A DNA stretch of 64,000 nt, taken from assembly GCF_018446385.1 (NCBI RefSeq), contig NC_055987.1:32623202-32687201 (forward strand), written 5' to 3'. The stretch is from Zingiber officinale (Eukaryota; Streptophyta; Magnoliopsida; Zingiberales; Zingiberaceae). The position numbers and the translations under genes are program-made. Every line of letters starts with the position of its first letter. Within the stretch, counting starts at the first letter, position 1. The notes beneath the pieces were generated by a model that worked only from the letters and a program-made list of their open reading frames with translations, was not told where the DNA came from and made no database searches. Positions 46,079 to 58,859 of the stretch are shown piece after piece.

Positions 46079-49000
46079 CTACCGGCCCTGGGAAGATTTG
46101 TTCTTGGCCGATTTAATTTTTTCTATTGCCTAGAAAATTTTAGGAGCTGAGATTAACAAACAATTTAATATAGGGACTTCCATAATCAACTATTAGCAAA
46201 GAAGAAATCACTACGAAGAGGACAAATACCTTAGCAACTCGATCACTGTTGAATCCATTTTCATTCACCAGAAAGCTCAGAAGACCCTGATAAGAGAGAG
46301 GAATACTGTGTAAAGATGCCTAATGGACTTATTGGCACCTAATTAATTTTCATTACTACCTCCTCATCTGGAGCTATCCACTTTAGTTCTGGAACGTCCA
46401 TGGTCACATTTGGTTCTTTGAACAAACGTCGAGTTTCTTGATACGGCCACTCTTCAGGAATTTTATATCTATAATTATACCAAGTTTTATAAGAGAAACC
46501 ACAAGGACCACATCAAAATCCTGATGGATCTTAATTTTCACAAAACCACAACAATTGAAGATGATGCAACTAAATCTTTTGGAGCACCTTTCTTTGTTTA
46601 TGTTCTCCAAGATATGCTCTATGCAACTATGCTGACGGATGAGCTTCAAAGCAGTTTGTCCTCCAATGCCTGACAGAGTCATTCGTTTAGCAACATTGCA
46701 AAGAAAGTTACAAAAGAAAATAGTAATAAAAAAAGCTGCTATGTATATTATTTACATATTAAAAAATATACATTCTAGGGAGAAGAAATAAAAAAACCAA
46801 TGAATGTCTAACGCACATAAAGATGAGTTCTGGAAACAAAGACCATAACAAAAATGCATAAAGAACCTAAAACCTAAAATGCTACTATAGAAAGGTTTAG
46901 CAACATTATTTTGTTTTTGTTGACACAACTTCTAGATGCTCAAATAAAAAAAAAGGATAACTAGCATAACCGAGGATGGTATCACACAATTTTAAAGGAG
47001 AGTACAAACATGGCATAAAACTTGGCAATATAATAAAATTGCTTTAACAGAATGATGCAATTTCGATCATCAAACCCAAAAGAGTTGTAATGGATCAAAT
47101 CTTTTGTAGGAAAAATAATAAACGATAGCATAAACAAATCAATAAAAACAATACCAATTAAATAGAAAGGTTGTGAAAACATTTTTGAAAATAGCATCAC
47201 TGTATGATGTGTATAATTTATTTCATGGAACATCAAATGCAGAAGCAGAGTTTTTTTTTTTTCTTCAACCAAACATTTTTTAAAAAATAGAAATTTCCAA
47301 AGCATGAAATAACTACCCAAATCTGTGTTGGATATAGATACTTGGATAATAACACTCAAACAGTGACACTAAGAGTGAACAATCACTAATCCTATTGAAC
47401 ACATGTACAAATTTGTAAAAATAGCCATGTCAGAGATTGCGAACATACTCATGTTGAACACTATATCAAGTCCAAGTAACATAGACATGGAACAGTTGCA
47501 GCACTGACACCATATTCAACTACACAAGCATTATCATACTAGATTTGAATGAACATTAGTTATCAAATTTTGTACACAGTAAACGGTAGAGTACTAGCCT
47601 TGTATGTTAAATTGTTGAATGTACAATATCTCATAAGAAAGTTTACCTTTAATGCTATCACAATAATCACATCCAGAGAGAATACACAAATCAATGAACT
47701 GATCCATAGTGAGTCTTAGCTCTTCAAGAACCTGAAAAACAAGGATGAGAATAAATACAGTAATTCAATTAGCAATAAGCAGAATAAATATACCTTTGAA
47801 ACTTCAAATTCCATCACAGGGATTTTTCTGGAACTAGGATCCATTAAATGACGGAGAAACCTCGGTGCCCCAAAAGTTAAAGTATCCATGTCTTCTGAGG
47901 CAACCGCAAACACCTAGAGATTGATAATAAACAAATACATTTAGGATATTAAAGTTAAAAAAACAAAATAGAATGTGTTACATTGCATCATTTTACCTTG
48001 TCACTTTTGCAAAGAGCTGTGCATTGAGCTTCTGCTTCACACGGTGCCTTTAGATCAGAAAGATGAGTTTAGCTTCTAAAATAAGAGATACAATACTTGT
48101 ATATTAAGCAATTGCATGCAGTTTTAGGAAATGTTGGCGAGAGAAAGCAAAACTGTGTCATTGTTAGTTCAAATTCTTGTAGCAAGGATAAAGAATTCAA
48201 TAAGTGAAAGTGGACTAGTTTACCTCAATAGTAGGCACACCCATCAGTCTTAAGAGACGTTTACAATCTTCATTATGTTGCTTGGTTACCTGTGAAAAAA
48301 CTCAGCTACTGGAATCAAATTCTTCAAGTAATTTGAAAGTTCAAAATCTATTTAAAGAAAAAACTATGTTACATATGAAGGAAACAGATAATTAGCATGC
48401 TAACTTCATGCTAATTGCATCATAATCAATAAGATCCTCATGATAATTTCCAATAAAATAGCAATATCAAAGATTACCTTGACAGTCCTTTTGCTGTGCT
48501 TTTCAATTCCCTCTAGATCACTAATCTGCAAACAGCAAATGTAACCAACTAAGACAGCAAAAAAAATTCTAGCACACTAAAGAGTCCCAATAAAGGTACT
48601 TGTTATGCACAAGCAATGACCTTAATTGCTGTGTTCAGATCGTTAGTTGCATCTTCCCTCTTTGAATATCTAAAGAATAAAATAAGCTTCCAGATTATCA
48701 TTATCTTGCAATATTAAAAAAGGAGAGGGACAATTACAAAACTGTAAAGACTAGCCTCTTGGCAAATTCTTGTTTCTTCAGCTCTGGAGGTTGACCGTCA
48801 AATACATATCTGGCATCACAAAGATGATAATAAAATATGGTGGCTAAATGAGAAACAAAATGATATTTAGACATGCAAATGGACTTATACTGGCTCGATA
48901 CCTGCTTCTAATAATCTGATAGTTCGATTGAACATCCCTTGCAAATGACTTATCGGCCATACAAAATGTCAAGAGTAGAAGAAGAAATAAAGAAGTCCAA

Positions 49001-49544
49001 GTCAAGCATAGATTTTTCTCAAAATTAGAGCACTTTTAACATTTATCATCAACAACAAGATGGAATAGAAGTGTAAGATCACCGTGTAACTTCACCAGTC
49101 TGGTTAGTGAGAGTGTTCATGCCAGTTCTTCCGACAACAATCTGGGCGCGAGAAAATGGCATCAAGTTATAAATTTGAGGGAGGGAAGTGTGGGTACAAA
49201 CAGTTGCCAAAAGCTCAACAGCCACTATCTAAAACCTTAAACCCTAACTCGAGAAGAGGATGGCATATCCAAAAGCATAATTCAAAAAATAAGAAGAAAA
49301 AAAAGACTAAACATAAGTCACGGACAAGGAACTGGTACACGCTCATGCTAGCGTCAATTGCAATCTTCCGGCCGAAATAACTCTCAAACTTCTGTTCCTT
49401 CATAGCTTTGGGAGCGTGGTCCGCAAGGAGCTTCGTCAAACCCTACCGGCAAAGCGACAGCGAGCAATAACGACGCCATGGCAAAGTAAGTGAGGGTGAC
49501 AATCGAAGAGGCATATGGATGCGAAAGCCTACCTTTATCCCCAT
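46079..49544 (-). CDS. FEN1: Flap endonuclease 1, 15 exons, C-terminal tail not found
   Basis: Exons on the minus strand: 49533-49544, 49326-49442, 49083-49141, about 48889-48948, 48756-48809, 48621-48669, 48478-48525, 48224-48289, 47997-48047, 47794-47913, 47647-47731, 46588-46669, 46360-46468, 46230-46286, 46083-46129. Phases agree throughout. The protein starts [15 protein letters not shown] and keeps the metal-binding acids of the XPG family ([32 protein letters not shown]) and the H2TH region [17 protein letters not shown]1 removes 5' flaps in Okazaki fragment maturation and base excision repair in the nucleus. The last visible exon ends ...NKSSQGR. Unspliced, a TAG follows at once (46079-46081), giving about 339 residues against ~380 usually. 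The PCNA-binding motif QxxLxxFF would start at this Q, and its remainder and the basic tail were not found down to 43800. Intron 5 has a GC donor, and exon 4 lacks a good donor in the right phase. Confidence 0.9.
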
Positions 49545-50630
49545 GGCGATCTCGACGGAGAGGCTTGGGTGTAGCTCACGGAGGAGACGGCGATGGAGAT
49601 GGTGAAATGGCAAAGAAGAGTTGCTATCTTTGGGCCTTTCCCGCCTCGTTCTGGTCTCTTGTGATCTTCAACCCCTGCCCTTCCTCCCCTTTCAATCCGA
49701 AGGTCCAAATCGAACGGAACCCTAGCAGACTAAGCAGTTTGAGTGCGATGCCAACTCCAAATGATCCGTTAATTCACAATAAACCGCGTTTTTGCCACTG
49801 CGGCCCAATTAGGCCCAATTAACCTCTGATGTCACACCATGGACTACACTATCTAATAGAACAATTGAATTAGTAGACTGAAATTAGTAACAATTGAATT
49901 ATCTAATAGAAATGAAATGATAGTCATTCATCTATAATTTATTAATTTTGTAGTTAGGAGAGACAAAACACTAACTTATTCACATTCATTCCCTCTTCTT
50001 CTCTTCTAAAATTTTAAATTCAATTTAGGGATGATAGTAAATTTGATAGAATTTGATCATACAACTTATTCTTCATATAATCTAGAGATAAATTATGAGA
50101 GACGTGTGAATAAATATAACTATCTTTTACTATAATAAATTAATTTAGCTTCCCCATCTCAAACTCTTGAGATATTCTGTAACAATTTTGCACATACAAA
50201 TTCACATATTAGAGTGATTCTACAACTCATTCGATGATTTATTTAGCTTAAGAATGATTTGTTTAACTTAAAAGAACAGTTGGCTACCATCATGTCCTCT
50301 TGCCTCTGGATGGTGATACGGATGATGAACTCTTAGATGCTCTTTTAGATGTTTCCTTGAGAGAAAATTCTAATCTACTCTTATCCTCGAGGATATTTCA
50401 CATTCCTCAAGATCAAATAGTGTTAATTACTCTTCTATGAATATGAAATCAAAATAATAGTCCCCCGAGCTATGTAGTTAGATTTTTTAAATAATTAATC
50501 AGATATTTAAGATTTGAATTCTAACTATAGTGTACCATAGGAATTTTTCTCTAATGGAATAATAAATGAACATTGACTGTTTGAATGAATCTTTATAAGA
50601 GATTTATCTTAGTGGCCAATAGAAAATTTT
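49545..50630. other. FEN1 upstream region and AT-rich spacer
   Basis: About 49545-49760 is the GC-richer FEN1 5' region and likely promoter. From 49830 to 50280 the sequence is AT-rich, with short repeats of gaattatctaatag and caattgaatta. No gene is recognised. Confidence 0.45.
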
Positions 50631-50639
50631 TATAGGATC

Positions 50640-50795
50640 AAATCAGTCATCTTCATTTACTCGCGGAGCTGAGAGGGCTATAGAACAACTAAGGGAGAAG
50701 GGTTACTTGGTGTCTGAACATCCTATTAATTTTCCAGATCATAGGAAGTTATTTAAGAACAGACCCTCTGACTTATTTCCTAAATTGATGTAATT
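50640..50795 (+). pseudogene. Remnant of a Tat-type additional ORF (C-terminal part)
   Basis: The plus strand can be read as AIEQLREKGYLVSEHPINF, which resembles the sequence near 54600-54700 (QLREGGYLSREPP) at the end of the additional ORF of the neighbouring Tat element. It is a short, broken fragment. Confidence 0.5.
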
Positions 50796-50999
50796 TCTTA
50801 CGTATCGTTGTATCAAGGAATCCTTCAGTAATTCAAGCACTACCATTTTTATAACTTCTGATAACATTTCAGATACCAATATGATTCACTACTAACTTTC
50901 AAACATTAACAAATGAAAATTTAGATAATTAAGCAAAGATAAATTAGTTTTTCCTTAAAGTTTGTTTAACTTACTATATATTTATTTTTTACTAGCTAA

Positions 51000-51619
51000 A
51001 CATAGTTATTCATATTTATACCTATCCTCATTTAGAATTAACTTTCACTCGACTCTTAACATCTAAAGAGTTCATTTCAGCCCGAGTTTGTTTTTGCTAG
51101 GGCCTATAGTTCACTTTACCGCTAACTACTGACCGAGTTTATTCTTACCCATGTAAATTTTCGCCCAGACTTGGCACCTGCTCAGCTTTTAACGGCTGGC
51201 CGGGTTTATCCCTATACTTATAGAATATAAAGATTATAATATGTGTTATTCATCTGAGAATATTAAAGGTCAGTAACTTCTATAACCATTCAATGTCCAT
51301 CCGACTTTTGATCCTTAAACTTACTCTCGGTAATCTCAGCGGTGACGTGTTGCCTCGATTATCGGCATCGGTTTCTATTGGTGACACATGTGTACTTGAC
51401 ATTATATATGTACCTTTTTTATTGTATCCACCGCCTTACTTGATCAAATAGCAGCTCATAGTTGATCCCGCCCTTTACACTGTTAGCATCCAACAACTTT
51501 CCTTAACTAGTCTTTTTGAAGAATCCTTATAAACATTTGGGAAAAAATCCTAAGACTTCATCATCTTTCCCCCGACTCTTTATTCTTCTCCTTTCTGACC
51601 TTAACAATCCTTTCTCTCC
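51000..51619 (+). other. Region upstream of the antisense additional ORF
   Basis: This is non-coding. It includes gggtttatccctatac and a TATA-like ccttataaac at about 51528. It could serve as a promoter for the antisense ORF, as suspected for other Tat elements; this is inference from position. Confidence 0.35.
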
Positions 51620-54500
51620 AATATGTCGGGGTATAGCGAGTGGTATACTCAATGTTCTTCCAGTTTCACCCTCCATAAAGCTTATGAACTCTAGGCGAAC
51701 TATGACATTCCTTCCTACATAGACCTACCTACTCCAGAAGACCACCCTCACCGTCGTCCACCAGAGAGCATTGCGGTCTTCAGGGAACAAGTCCTATCTG
51801 GCCTTCAATTTCCTCTACATCCTTTTTTTTGTTGATGTTATCCGCTATTTCAAGCTTCCCTTACACCAACTTATTCCCCAATTTTTAAGATCTTGAGTGG
51901 TGTTGTTATTGCCTTCTGCTTACTCGATGTCCCTTTATCACCTCATTTATTTCATCATTTTTTCTATCTCCGTCGGATAGACAATGGTCTGTTCAAATTT
52001 TAAGCATGTCCTAAGGTCATTCTATTCAATAGGGTTCCTTCTCAAGGGGAATGGAGAGACAAATTTTTCTTCATACGCCTTCCTTTTCCTCCACCTTATC
52101 CTATAAATTGGCAGCAAGACATTCCTTCTATTCCCAACTTGGGCAATATCTCCAAGGATCCTTCCTTCTATACTTCGATGAAAAAACTAAAAGATGTCAA
52201 GTCTAACTTGCCCACATTGACTGCAAAAGGTTTACTATCTATTTTTGGACTTAGTCCCACCGACACAAAATTGAGCGCCTCCTTTGGTAAGCTCAATTTC
52301 CTTATAAATGTTTGTTTGTTACTTTTTTGATCATTTGTTATATGAGTTTTTAATCCTCACTCGTTTTCCTAGTTGAGGCTATTATATCTTAGTCTTTTTG
52401 TATAAGAATACTCGATTGACAAAAGCAGTTTTGACAGAGCTGGGAGAGGACTTATTGAGGGAACGTTGTTTTAATCAACCTTCTTCCTCCCTTGGTTTGC
52501 TTCTTTCAGCCACTCCAACATGAGTGTAGGATCGAAAAGAATTTAGATATCTCCACAATGACATGATATTGTCCACTTTGGGCCTAGGCCCTCATGGCTT
52601 TGCTCTTGGGCTCTCCCCAAAAGGCCTCATGCCAATGGAGATATCTTTTCTCTTATAAACCCATGATTTTTCCCATGTGTTTCCAATATGGGACTATGTT
52701 TGCAACCTTGCAACCCCAACAATCCCCCCTCAAACAAAGGACCATAGACTTCCCACGTTCGACTCTCGACCCACCAGGTCTTCCTGCCCCTCGGTCCACC
52801 CGACCTACTAGGACTTCCTTGCCTAGTCGCAACTAGGACTTTCTGCCTAGTGTTTGGTCCTCTTGATCCGAACATAAGAGCCCCCACTTTCTTTGTTCGA
52901 GGTCAATATTGTACTCACATGGCTCAATCAGACCATAGCTCTTGTGGTTAGTCGGCGGTTAAACCTTCTGCCAGTCCGGGCTCTGATACCACTTGTAGGA
53001 TCGAAAAGAATTTAGATATCTCCACAATGACATGATATTGTCCACTTTAGGCCTAGGCCCTCATGACTTTGCTCTTGGGCTCTCCCCAAAAGGCCTCATG
53101 CCAATGGAGATATCTTTTCTCTTATAAACCCATGATCTTTCTCATGTGTTTCCAATATGAGACTATGTTTGCAACCTTGCAACCCCAACAATGAGAACCA
53201 TCTTCCGACTCCTCAGGACAAGACACTTCTTTTGTCTTCAGGAATAAAAAATCCTGATCGGAAGCTTCGGGTTAAAAGTTACTCATATTATCTAGCGTTG
53301 AACAAATTCCCATCACTGCGGCCAAAATTTCTTATGACCGAGGTAAAGAACTTATGTCCTCAACATGCAGTTGTTCTCATTTTGCACTTGGTATGATGAG
53401 ACTTGGCCTTCTTATACCTATGTTTCGTGCACTTCCTCCAGTAATTCCTTCTATTGAGACAACCTCTGATGCCTCTTCGCCAATTTCTTTACCAACTTTA
53501 GCTCCTCCTCCAATTATACCTCGCTCGAAGCAGATTCCTTGTAGGCGATCTGCTAACCCAGGATCCAAAAGACTAGCATATGAACAAAGTCCTGAATTAG
53601 TTGAGCCAACATCCTCCGCCCAACCCTCTTTTGCTCCCTCATAATCACCTGATCTTTCCCTTGCTCCTCCTCCAGAGTCTACAACTTCTACTATCCCTCC
53701 ATGCCTCTTCAAACAATCTCATGGGTTACCTTCTCACCAAGGATTACATTATACCTCCCCTCCATCTTATGGGATACTCAAGTTAAAAGGTCCCTTAGCT
53801 AAACCATGGCTACAAGCTCAAAAATAAATGCAAAGTAGCATAATTGCTGAGCGTGCCGATGAGCACAACTGTAATGCTACTGCCATAAGTCTTTGATTAT
53901 ATTTTGTTAACTCATTACTGCAAGATATAATTCAGTAGTTGTTTTATCTAGTTCTATGCTTCAAGCTTACACTTGGGCCATCTAGTCATGGATCTAGAGA
54001 GAGCTAACAAGATTTTAAAAGATAGAATAGAAGAACTACAGACTACTCCTACTATTCCCAATGATGAAATTGTTCAATTACAAAGGAAAATAAATTCGCA
54101 AGCCGAGCTTATCACTGGCTAGGATGAAACTCTACAAGGTTATCACCAATCATTACAGACTCAAGAGACTAAGAAAGAAATCTTGGAACATCAACTACAA
54201 AAGAGTGAATCCCAATTTCGAGTGGAGAAAGCTCTAAAAGATAAGACTCTTCTGGATTTAGCTCAGAAAATCGCATCTTTAAAAAGACTAGAACCGTCGC
54301 CTGGCTCCAAATCTCCTGAACTAGCTCCAGAGTTGGGCACTAAAAATTTTTTATTGCTACAATAATAGGAGAAATTAAGAGCCCAAGATTCACAGATAAA
54401 CTCCCTACTAGATGAGCTAGAATGTTCCATAACAGAACAAGCTACCCTTAAAGTTGAGAAGGACAACCTTTAGTCTGAACTTCAGACATACAAAGTAGGT
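51620..54500 (+). pseudogene. Antisense additional ORF of the Tat element (Transposase_28-like)
   Basis: The sequence starts MSGYSEWYTQCSSSFTLHKA and contains LQFPLHPFFF. This is the style of the plant family called 'putative gypsy type transposon' (Pfam Transposase_28), whose known job in the element is unclear. It then has a Pro/Ser-rich linker (about 53390-53720) and a coiled-coil region (about 54000-54480, DKTLLDLAQKIASLKRLEPS). The name of the family is misleading: it is not a DDE transposase. The frame is broken in several places, and a TRIM is inserted at 52525. Confidence 0.55.
52525..53190 (-). mobile_element. TRIM element, complete, target duplication atgag
   Basis: The LTRs are 52525-52721 and 52994-53190, 197 bp each and differing at about five sites (2-3%). 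The 272-bp interior has, on the minus strand, a primer site AGTGGTATCAGAGCCCGG next to the right LTR and a polypurine tract tttgagggggga next to the left LTR. The target duplication atgag is at 52520-52524 and 53191-53195. No coding capacity. The LTRs belong to the same family as 16558-17372. It lies inside the antisense ORF of the Tat fossil. Confidence 0.93.
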
Positions 54501-54959
54501 GAGGAGGAATGATGAGAGAACAAATGAAGATCCTATTTAGACTCCCTCAAATTTGGTGAAGAATACACCAGACATATTGTAGGGACTCTCACTCACTCAG
54601 TTGAGGGGGGTGTTTAACAATTAAGGGAGGGAGGATACTTATCAAGGGAACCCCCTCCTCTATTCATAAATCGCCAACGACTCAATAAGGAGTTGTCGAA
54701 AGAATTTTTAAGTAAATTTGAGTGAGTATGTATTCTTGTACTATATTTCTATAATATTTACTTGCTATTCAGAATGATGATAAAACATTGGATACCATTA
54801 GAAATAAGTACTTGGTTGTCTTGTGTAACTCCATGTATTTTTATAGCATATGCTCCATAGAGAAATTTCATAGAGAAACTCTTGATAATATAGAAAGATC
54901 TTGAATATTTGACTATTGAACAAATACTCACTTATAGCATTCCCTTATTAAATAACGGC

Positions 54960-55700
54960 CAGGATAGATATAAATCATAAGGCAGAGCAAATAAGCCCAA
55001 TATTATATAAGTATTTAATTATAACTTTCTAGGCTCAATTATGAATCATCGGAGCATATAGTGCCGCATGGAACAAACAAACTAAATTCAACGATAAACC
55101 AAACGATCATATAAGGCTGAGTAAAGTAAGCAGGCTAGATGAAATATAAGCAGAGTTGATAATGATTTTTCGGACTGCGCACTAAATAGATCGGTCATAT
55201 AATTCTGAGTGAAATGGGTCATCCGGACATACTATAAGAAGAGTTTATAATGAATGTCCAGATTGCGTAATAAATTGATTAGACATGTATTCTTGAGTAA
55301 AATGAATCAGCCGAACATACTATAAGCAGAGTTTATAATGAATTTCTGAACTACGCAATAGATCGATTGACCATATATCCCAAGAGAAATGAGTCAGTCA
55401 TCCATATGATGAATTTTCAGACTGACTAATGATTCGACCAAGCATATAATTCCAAGTGAAATAGACAAACCAAATATTTGTATAATAAATTCACAAGCTG
55501 AATAATGAATCGATCGGATTTGTGACGTTGAATGAAATAAATAGATTGAATATGTATAAATATTTCATGATGAATTTCCAAATTTGAATGATAACTTGCT
55601 TGAGTCTAAATGAAATAAATATCTCAGATATCTGTGAATGTTTTATAATGAATCCCCAGACTAAATGATAAACTAGCCAAATCCGTGATGCTGAGCAAAA
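54960..55700. repeat. Degenerate ~90-bp tandem repeat in the Tat element
   Basis: Words such as ataagcagagtttataatga and gactgcgcaataaatcgat recur about eight times at 80-100 bp spacing, with growing decay to the right. The region is probably the 3' non-coding part of the minus-strand Tat fossil. Confidence 0.65.
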
Positions 55701-55728
55701 CCTCTAATTGTCTGTAGGGTTTAAAGTC

Positions 55729-56090
55729 TTCAGTCGTTTGTGCGATCAGTCGACTATTGATGGTTTAATCGACTGTTGATGGTTTAACATCTCCGAGCGT
55801 CTATGTGACCGATCGACTATTAATGGTTTAAAGTCTTTGGTCGTCTATGCGACCGGTTGACTGTTGATGATTTAAAGTCTCTGGCCGTCTATGCGGTTGG
55901 TCGACTGTTGACGGTTTAAAGTCTCCGACTGTCTATGCGACTGATCGATTTTTGATGGTTTAAAGTATCTTGTCGTCTACGCAATCAGTCGACTATTGAT
56001 GGTTTAAAGTCTTCGACCGTCTATACGACCGATCAACTGTTGATGGTTTAAAGTCTCTAGCCATCTATGCGACTGGTCAACTATTGATGG
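55729..56090. repeat. 44-bp tandem repeat, about eight copies
   Basis: The unit gtctatgcgaccggtcgact plus attgatggtttaaagtctt repeats at 44 bp with 80-90% similarity. It adjoins the pol end of the Tat fossil. Confidence 0.85.
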
Positions 56091-58010
56091 CGAATAGACC
56101 TTTTAAATGATGTTGCCTACAATTTTCATTAATGGTACAAAAAAGTTGAACAAAATACATGAAATAAGTTACAAGTGTACTTATTAGGTTCTGTAAGGTT
56201 GAAATGATTAGCACTCCAAGGTCTATCCAATCTTTAACCTTCAGCATCTTTGAGATAATAAGAGCCTGAGGCGAATTTATGTACCACCCTAAAGGGTTCT
56301 CCCCATTATGGCTCCAGCTTATTAACATCTCTGATCGGCTTAACACTCTTCCACACCAGATCACCCACTTGAAAGAATACCGGGGATAACTTTTCTGCCT
56401 CATTCATTGGCGATATGACATGAGATGAGCTGCCACCTTATCTCACACTTCTTCTTTTAGGTTGAGCTCCATGAGACGTCAGCCATCATTATCCTTATCA
56501 TATAGACATACTCGATCAGAGTCCATGCCAATCTCGATTAGGATTACTACTTCACTACCATATACTAAATAGAAAGGAGTTATACTTGTTGATTCCTGGG
56601 GAGTTATACGATATGCCCATAACACACTAGGTAACTCTTCCACCCAACTACCTCCAACATGATCTAGCTTAGTTTTCAATCCTCTAATGATTTCTCTATT
56701 GGTTACCTAAGGTTGCTTATTACTTTGTGGGTAAGCTACAGAGGTGAAAGCGTGTGTAATGTAGTATCTCAAACACCATTCTCGAATTCTTCTACCTTGG
56801 AATTACCTTCCATTATTAGAAATCAACTTATGTGGAATACCAACTCTACAAATAATATGTTGCCATAAGAACTTAATTATTGCCTGCTCAGTAATCTTGG
56901 CCAATGGTTCAACTTCCATCCATTTTGTAAAGTAGTCTGCAACTACCAATAAAAATCTCCTCCAAGTAGGTGCAATAGGGAATGGTCCTATTCTATCCAT
57001 ACCCGATTGATCAAAAGGATATGATACAATGAAAGTCTTCAATAATTCAGTAAGATGATGAGGAATATTCTGATATTTTTGACAAGATAAATATGTTCTC
57101 ACAAGTTGAGCAGCATCTGTTTGTAAAGTGGGCCAAAATATCCTGCTAATAATATTTTTCTAGCAAGAGATCGATCCCCTATATGATTACCACAAGAGCC
57201 TTGATGTGCCTCCTATAAGATATATTGCATATCATCGGGTCCTATACACTTAAGTAAAGGACAAGAGAAAGCCCGTTTATAAAGATAATCCCCAATGATA
57301 GTAAAACGTTCAGCTCTTTTCTTGAGTATACGTGCTTATTCTCCAATCAGTGGGTAGAACACCCTGTTGCAAGAATAAAATGATCGATGCCCTCCAATCA
57401 CCTTTATTTCTAGATTAGCCTGTCATTCAATACAAGCCACTAATAATGTCTATTTCATAGGCCTATCAAAACTCCAAGGAATTATGGTAGAAGCTAATTT
57501 AGCTAATTCATCTACTACTTGATTATCTGAATGGGGAATCTTTTGTATGCACACTTCTAAAAATTCCTACTTCAATTTGTCAAATGCCTCTGTATACAGC
57601 TTGAGTCTTTCATTACTGATTTCAAAATTTCTAGATAACTGCTATGCTATTAACTGAGAATCAGAAGAGATTAAAACCTGAGTGGCCCCTACGTGCTGCA
57701 CAACTTGCAATCCTACTATTAGTGCCTCATATTCTACTTCATTGTTAGTGACTCTATAATTTAACCGGGTGGATAGTTGCATTCGATCTTCCCTGGGTGA
57801 TATAAGAAGGATCCCTATTCCACTATCCTGCCGAGTGGAAGACCCATCAATATATATTTTGCAAGTTTCTCCCTCTTTAGGCCTTGCACCTTTGTTATGA
57901 TAATCGGCTAAAGCTTGGGCTTTGATGGTCGTTTAGGGCTGGTACTGTATATCATATTCGCTAAGTTCGGTTGTCCATTTAATCAACCTTTCAGATGTCT
58001 TTGGATTGAT

Positions 58011-58521
58011 AAGTGATGTGCGTAGATTATATACACTTGTATGCATGTTTGGATGCACATCTATTTGTATTTCATTAGCATAATATATGTTTATTGCATC
58101 CTATTTCATTATTATTACGTCACCGCAAGTGTACGATTACGTCGTCAATAATATAAAAGATATTGTATCCACAGAAACTGGTTATAACCACTAAAGATAT
58201 CTCAAAGTGAATTAGCTAAACAATCAACTAGGAAGTACACGAACTAAGGAACAATTAGAAAATGGAAACAGAAAAGTAATGCAGAAACTAGGTTTTATGA
58301 AAGTTCTAGGAGATTTGGTTTCTTTGTGATACTTATCAATGTAATATAATTTTATTAATTATATCCTCAATTGTCATATATTCGTAAGAAGTCGTTGGTT
58401 ATCTCCTACAGAAAACACCGACAAGGGACTTATATCTATACCTTAAGCAACTAAATAGTCATGATCCTCCCTATGAAGTCCGTTAGCGGGGCAACCCTGC
58501 CATGACGCCCCTCAATCATAC
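58011..58521. other. Unassigned repeat-like sequence left of the Copia LTR
   Basis: It lies between the Tat pol fossil and the LTR start at 58522. It contains cgcaagtgtacg and tattgtatccacaga, words often seen in the leader of other plant retroelements, but no domain or LTR was identified. Confidence 0.4.
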
Positions 58522-58859
58522 TGTTGGGATGTATACTATAAGCCTAGCTTTTGTATGAACATTTGTCTTGAAATATTTTGAAATAAGAATCACTTTGGTC
58601 AAATGTTTGCATTTTATATGTATATATATGTCAATTCAGTTGTTCATTTAATTTATATTATATATAACATGGTGTGTGGTGCCACACAGAAGATCATGTT
58701 ATCAGTTCCTTATAAATTATAAATAGTGACTCACAACTAAGATGGATTGGGACAAACCATTGGAACAGTTGTAGTGTAATTTGGTATTAGTATGTCTTGA
58801 CTATAAAATTACACTAGTACACTATGTGTGTATTGAGCAGGACCGTTTGAGGTTGTTTG

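Larger units (their letters stand above)
51000..58010 (-). mobile_element. Ty3/gypsy (Tat-type) fossil, minus strand, with antisense additional ORF
   Basis: On the minus strand, 58010 to about 57380 encodes RNase H (IYIDGSSTRQDSGIGILLIS) and 57100 to 56480 encodes integrase (GPFPIAP, VVADYFTKWMEVEPLAKITE, ELPSVLWAYRITP). 56400-54900 holds two tandem repeat regions. The plus strand at about 51620-54500 carries an additional ORF running against pol, as described for Tat/Retand lineages. Reverse transcriptase, protease and gag are absent, and no LTR could be defined. It carries the TRIM 52525-53190. Broken, with many interruptions. Confidence 0.75.

Noticed and set aside
49490-49822. 110-residue plus-strand frame upstream of FEN1
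   Set aside because: It overlaps the FEN1 start and 5' region, and shows no domain.
53390-53720. Independent proline-rich protein gene
   Set aside because: It is the linker part of the antisense ORF of the Tat fossil, in frame with neither a start nor a domain of its own.
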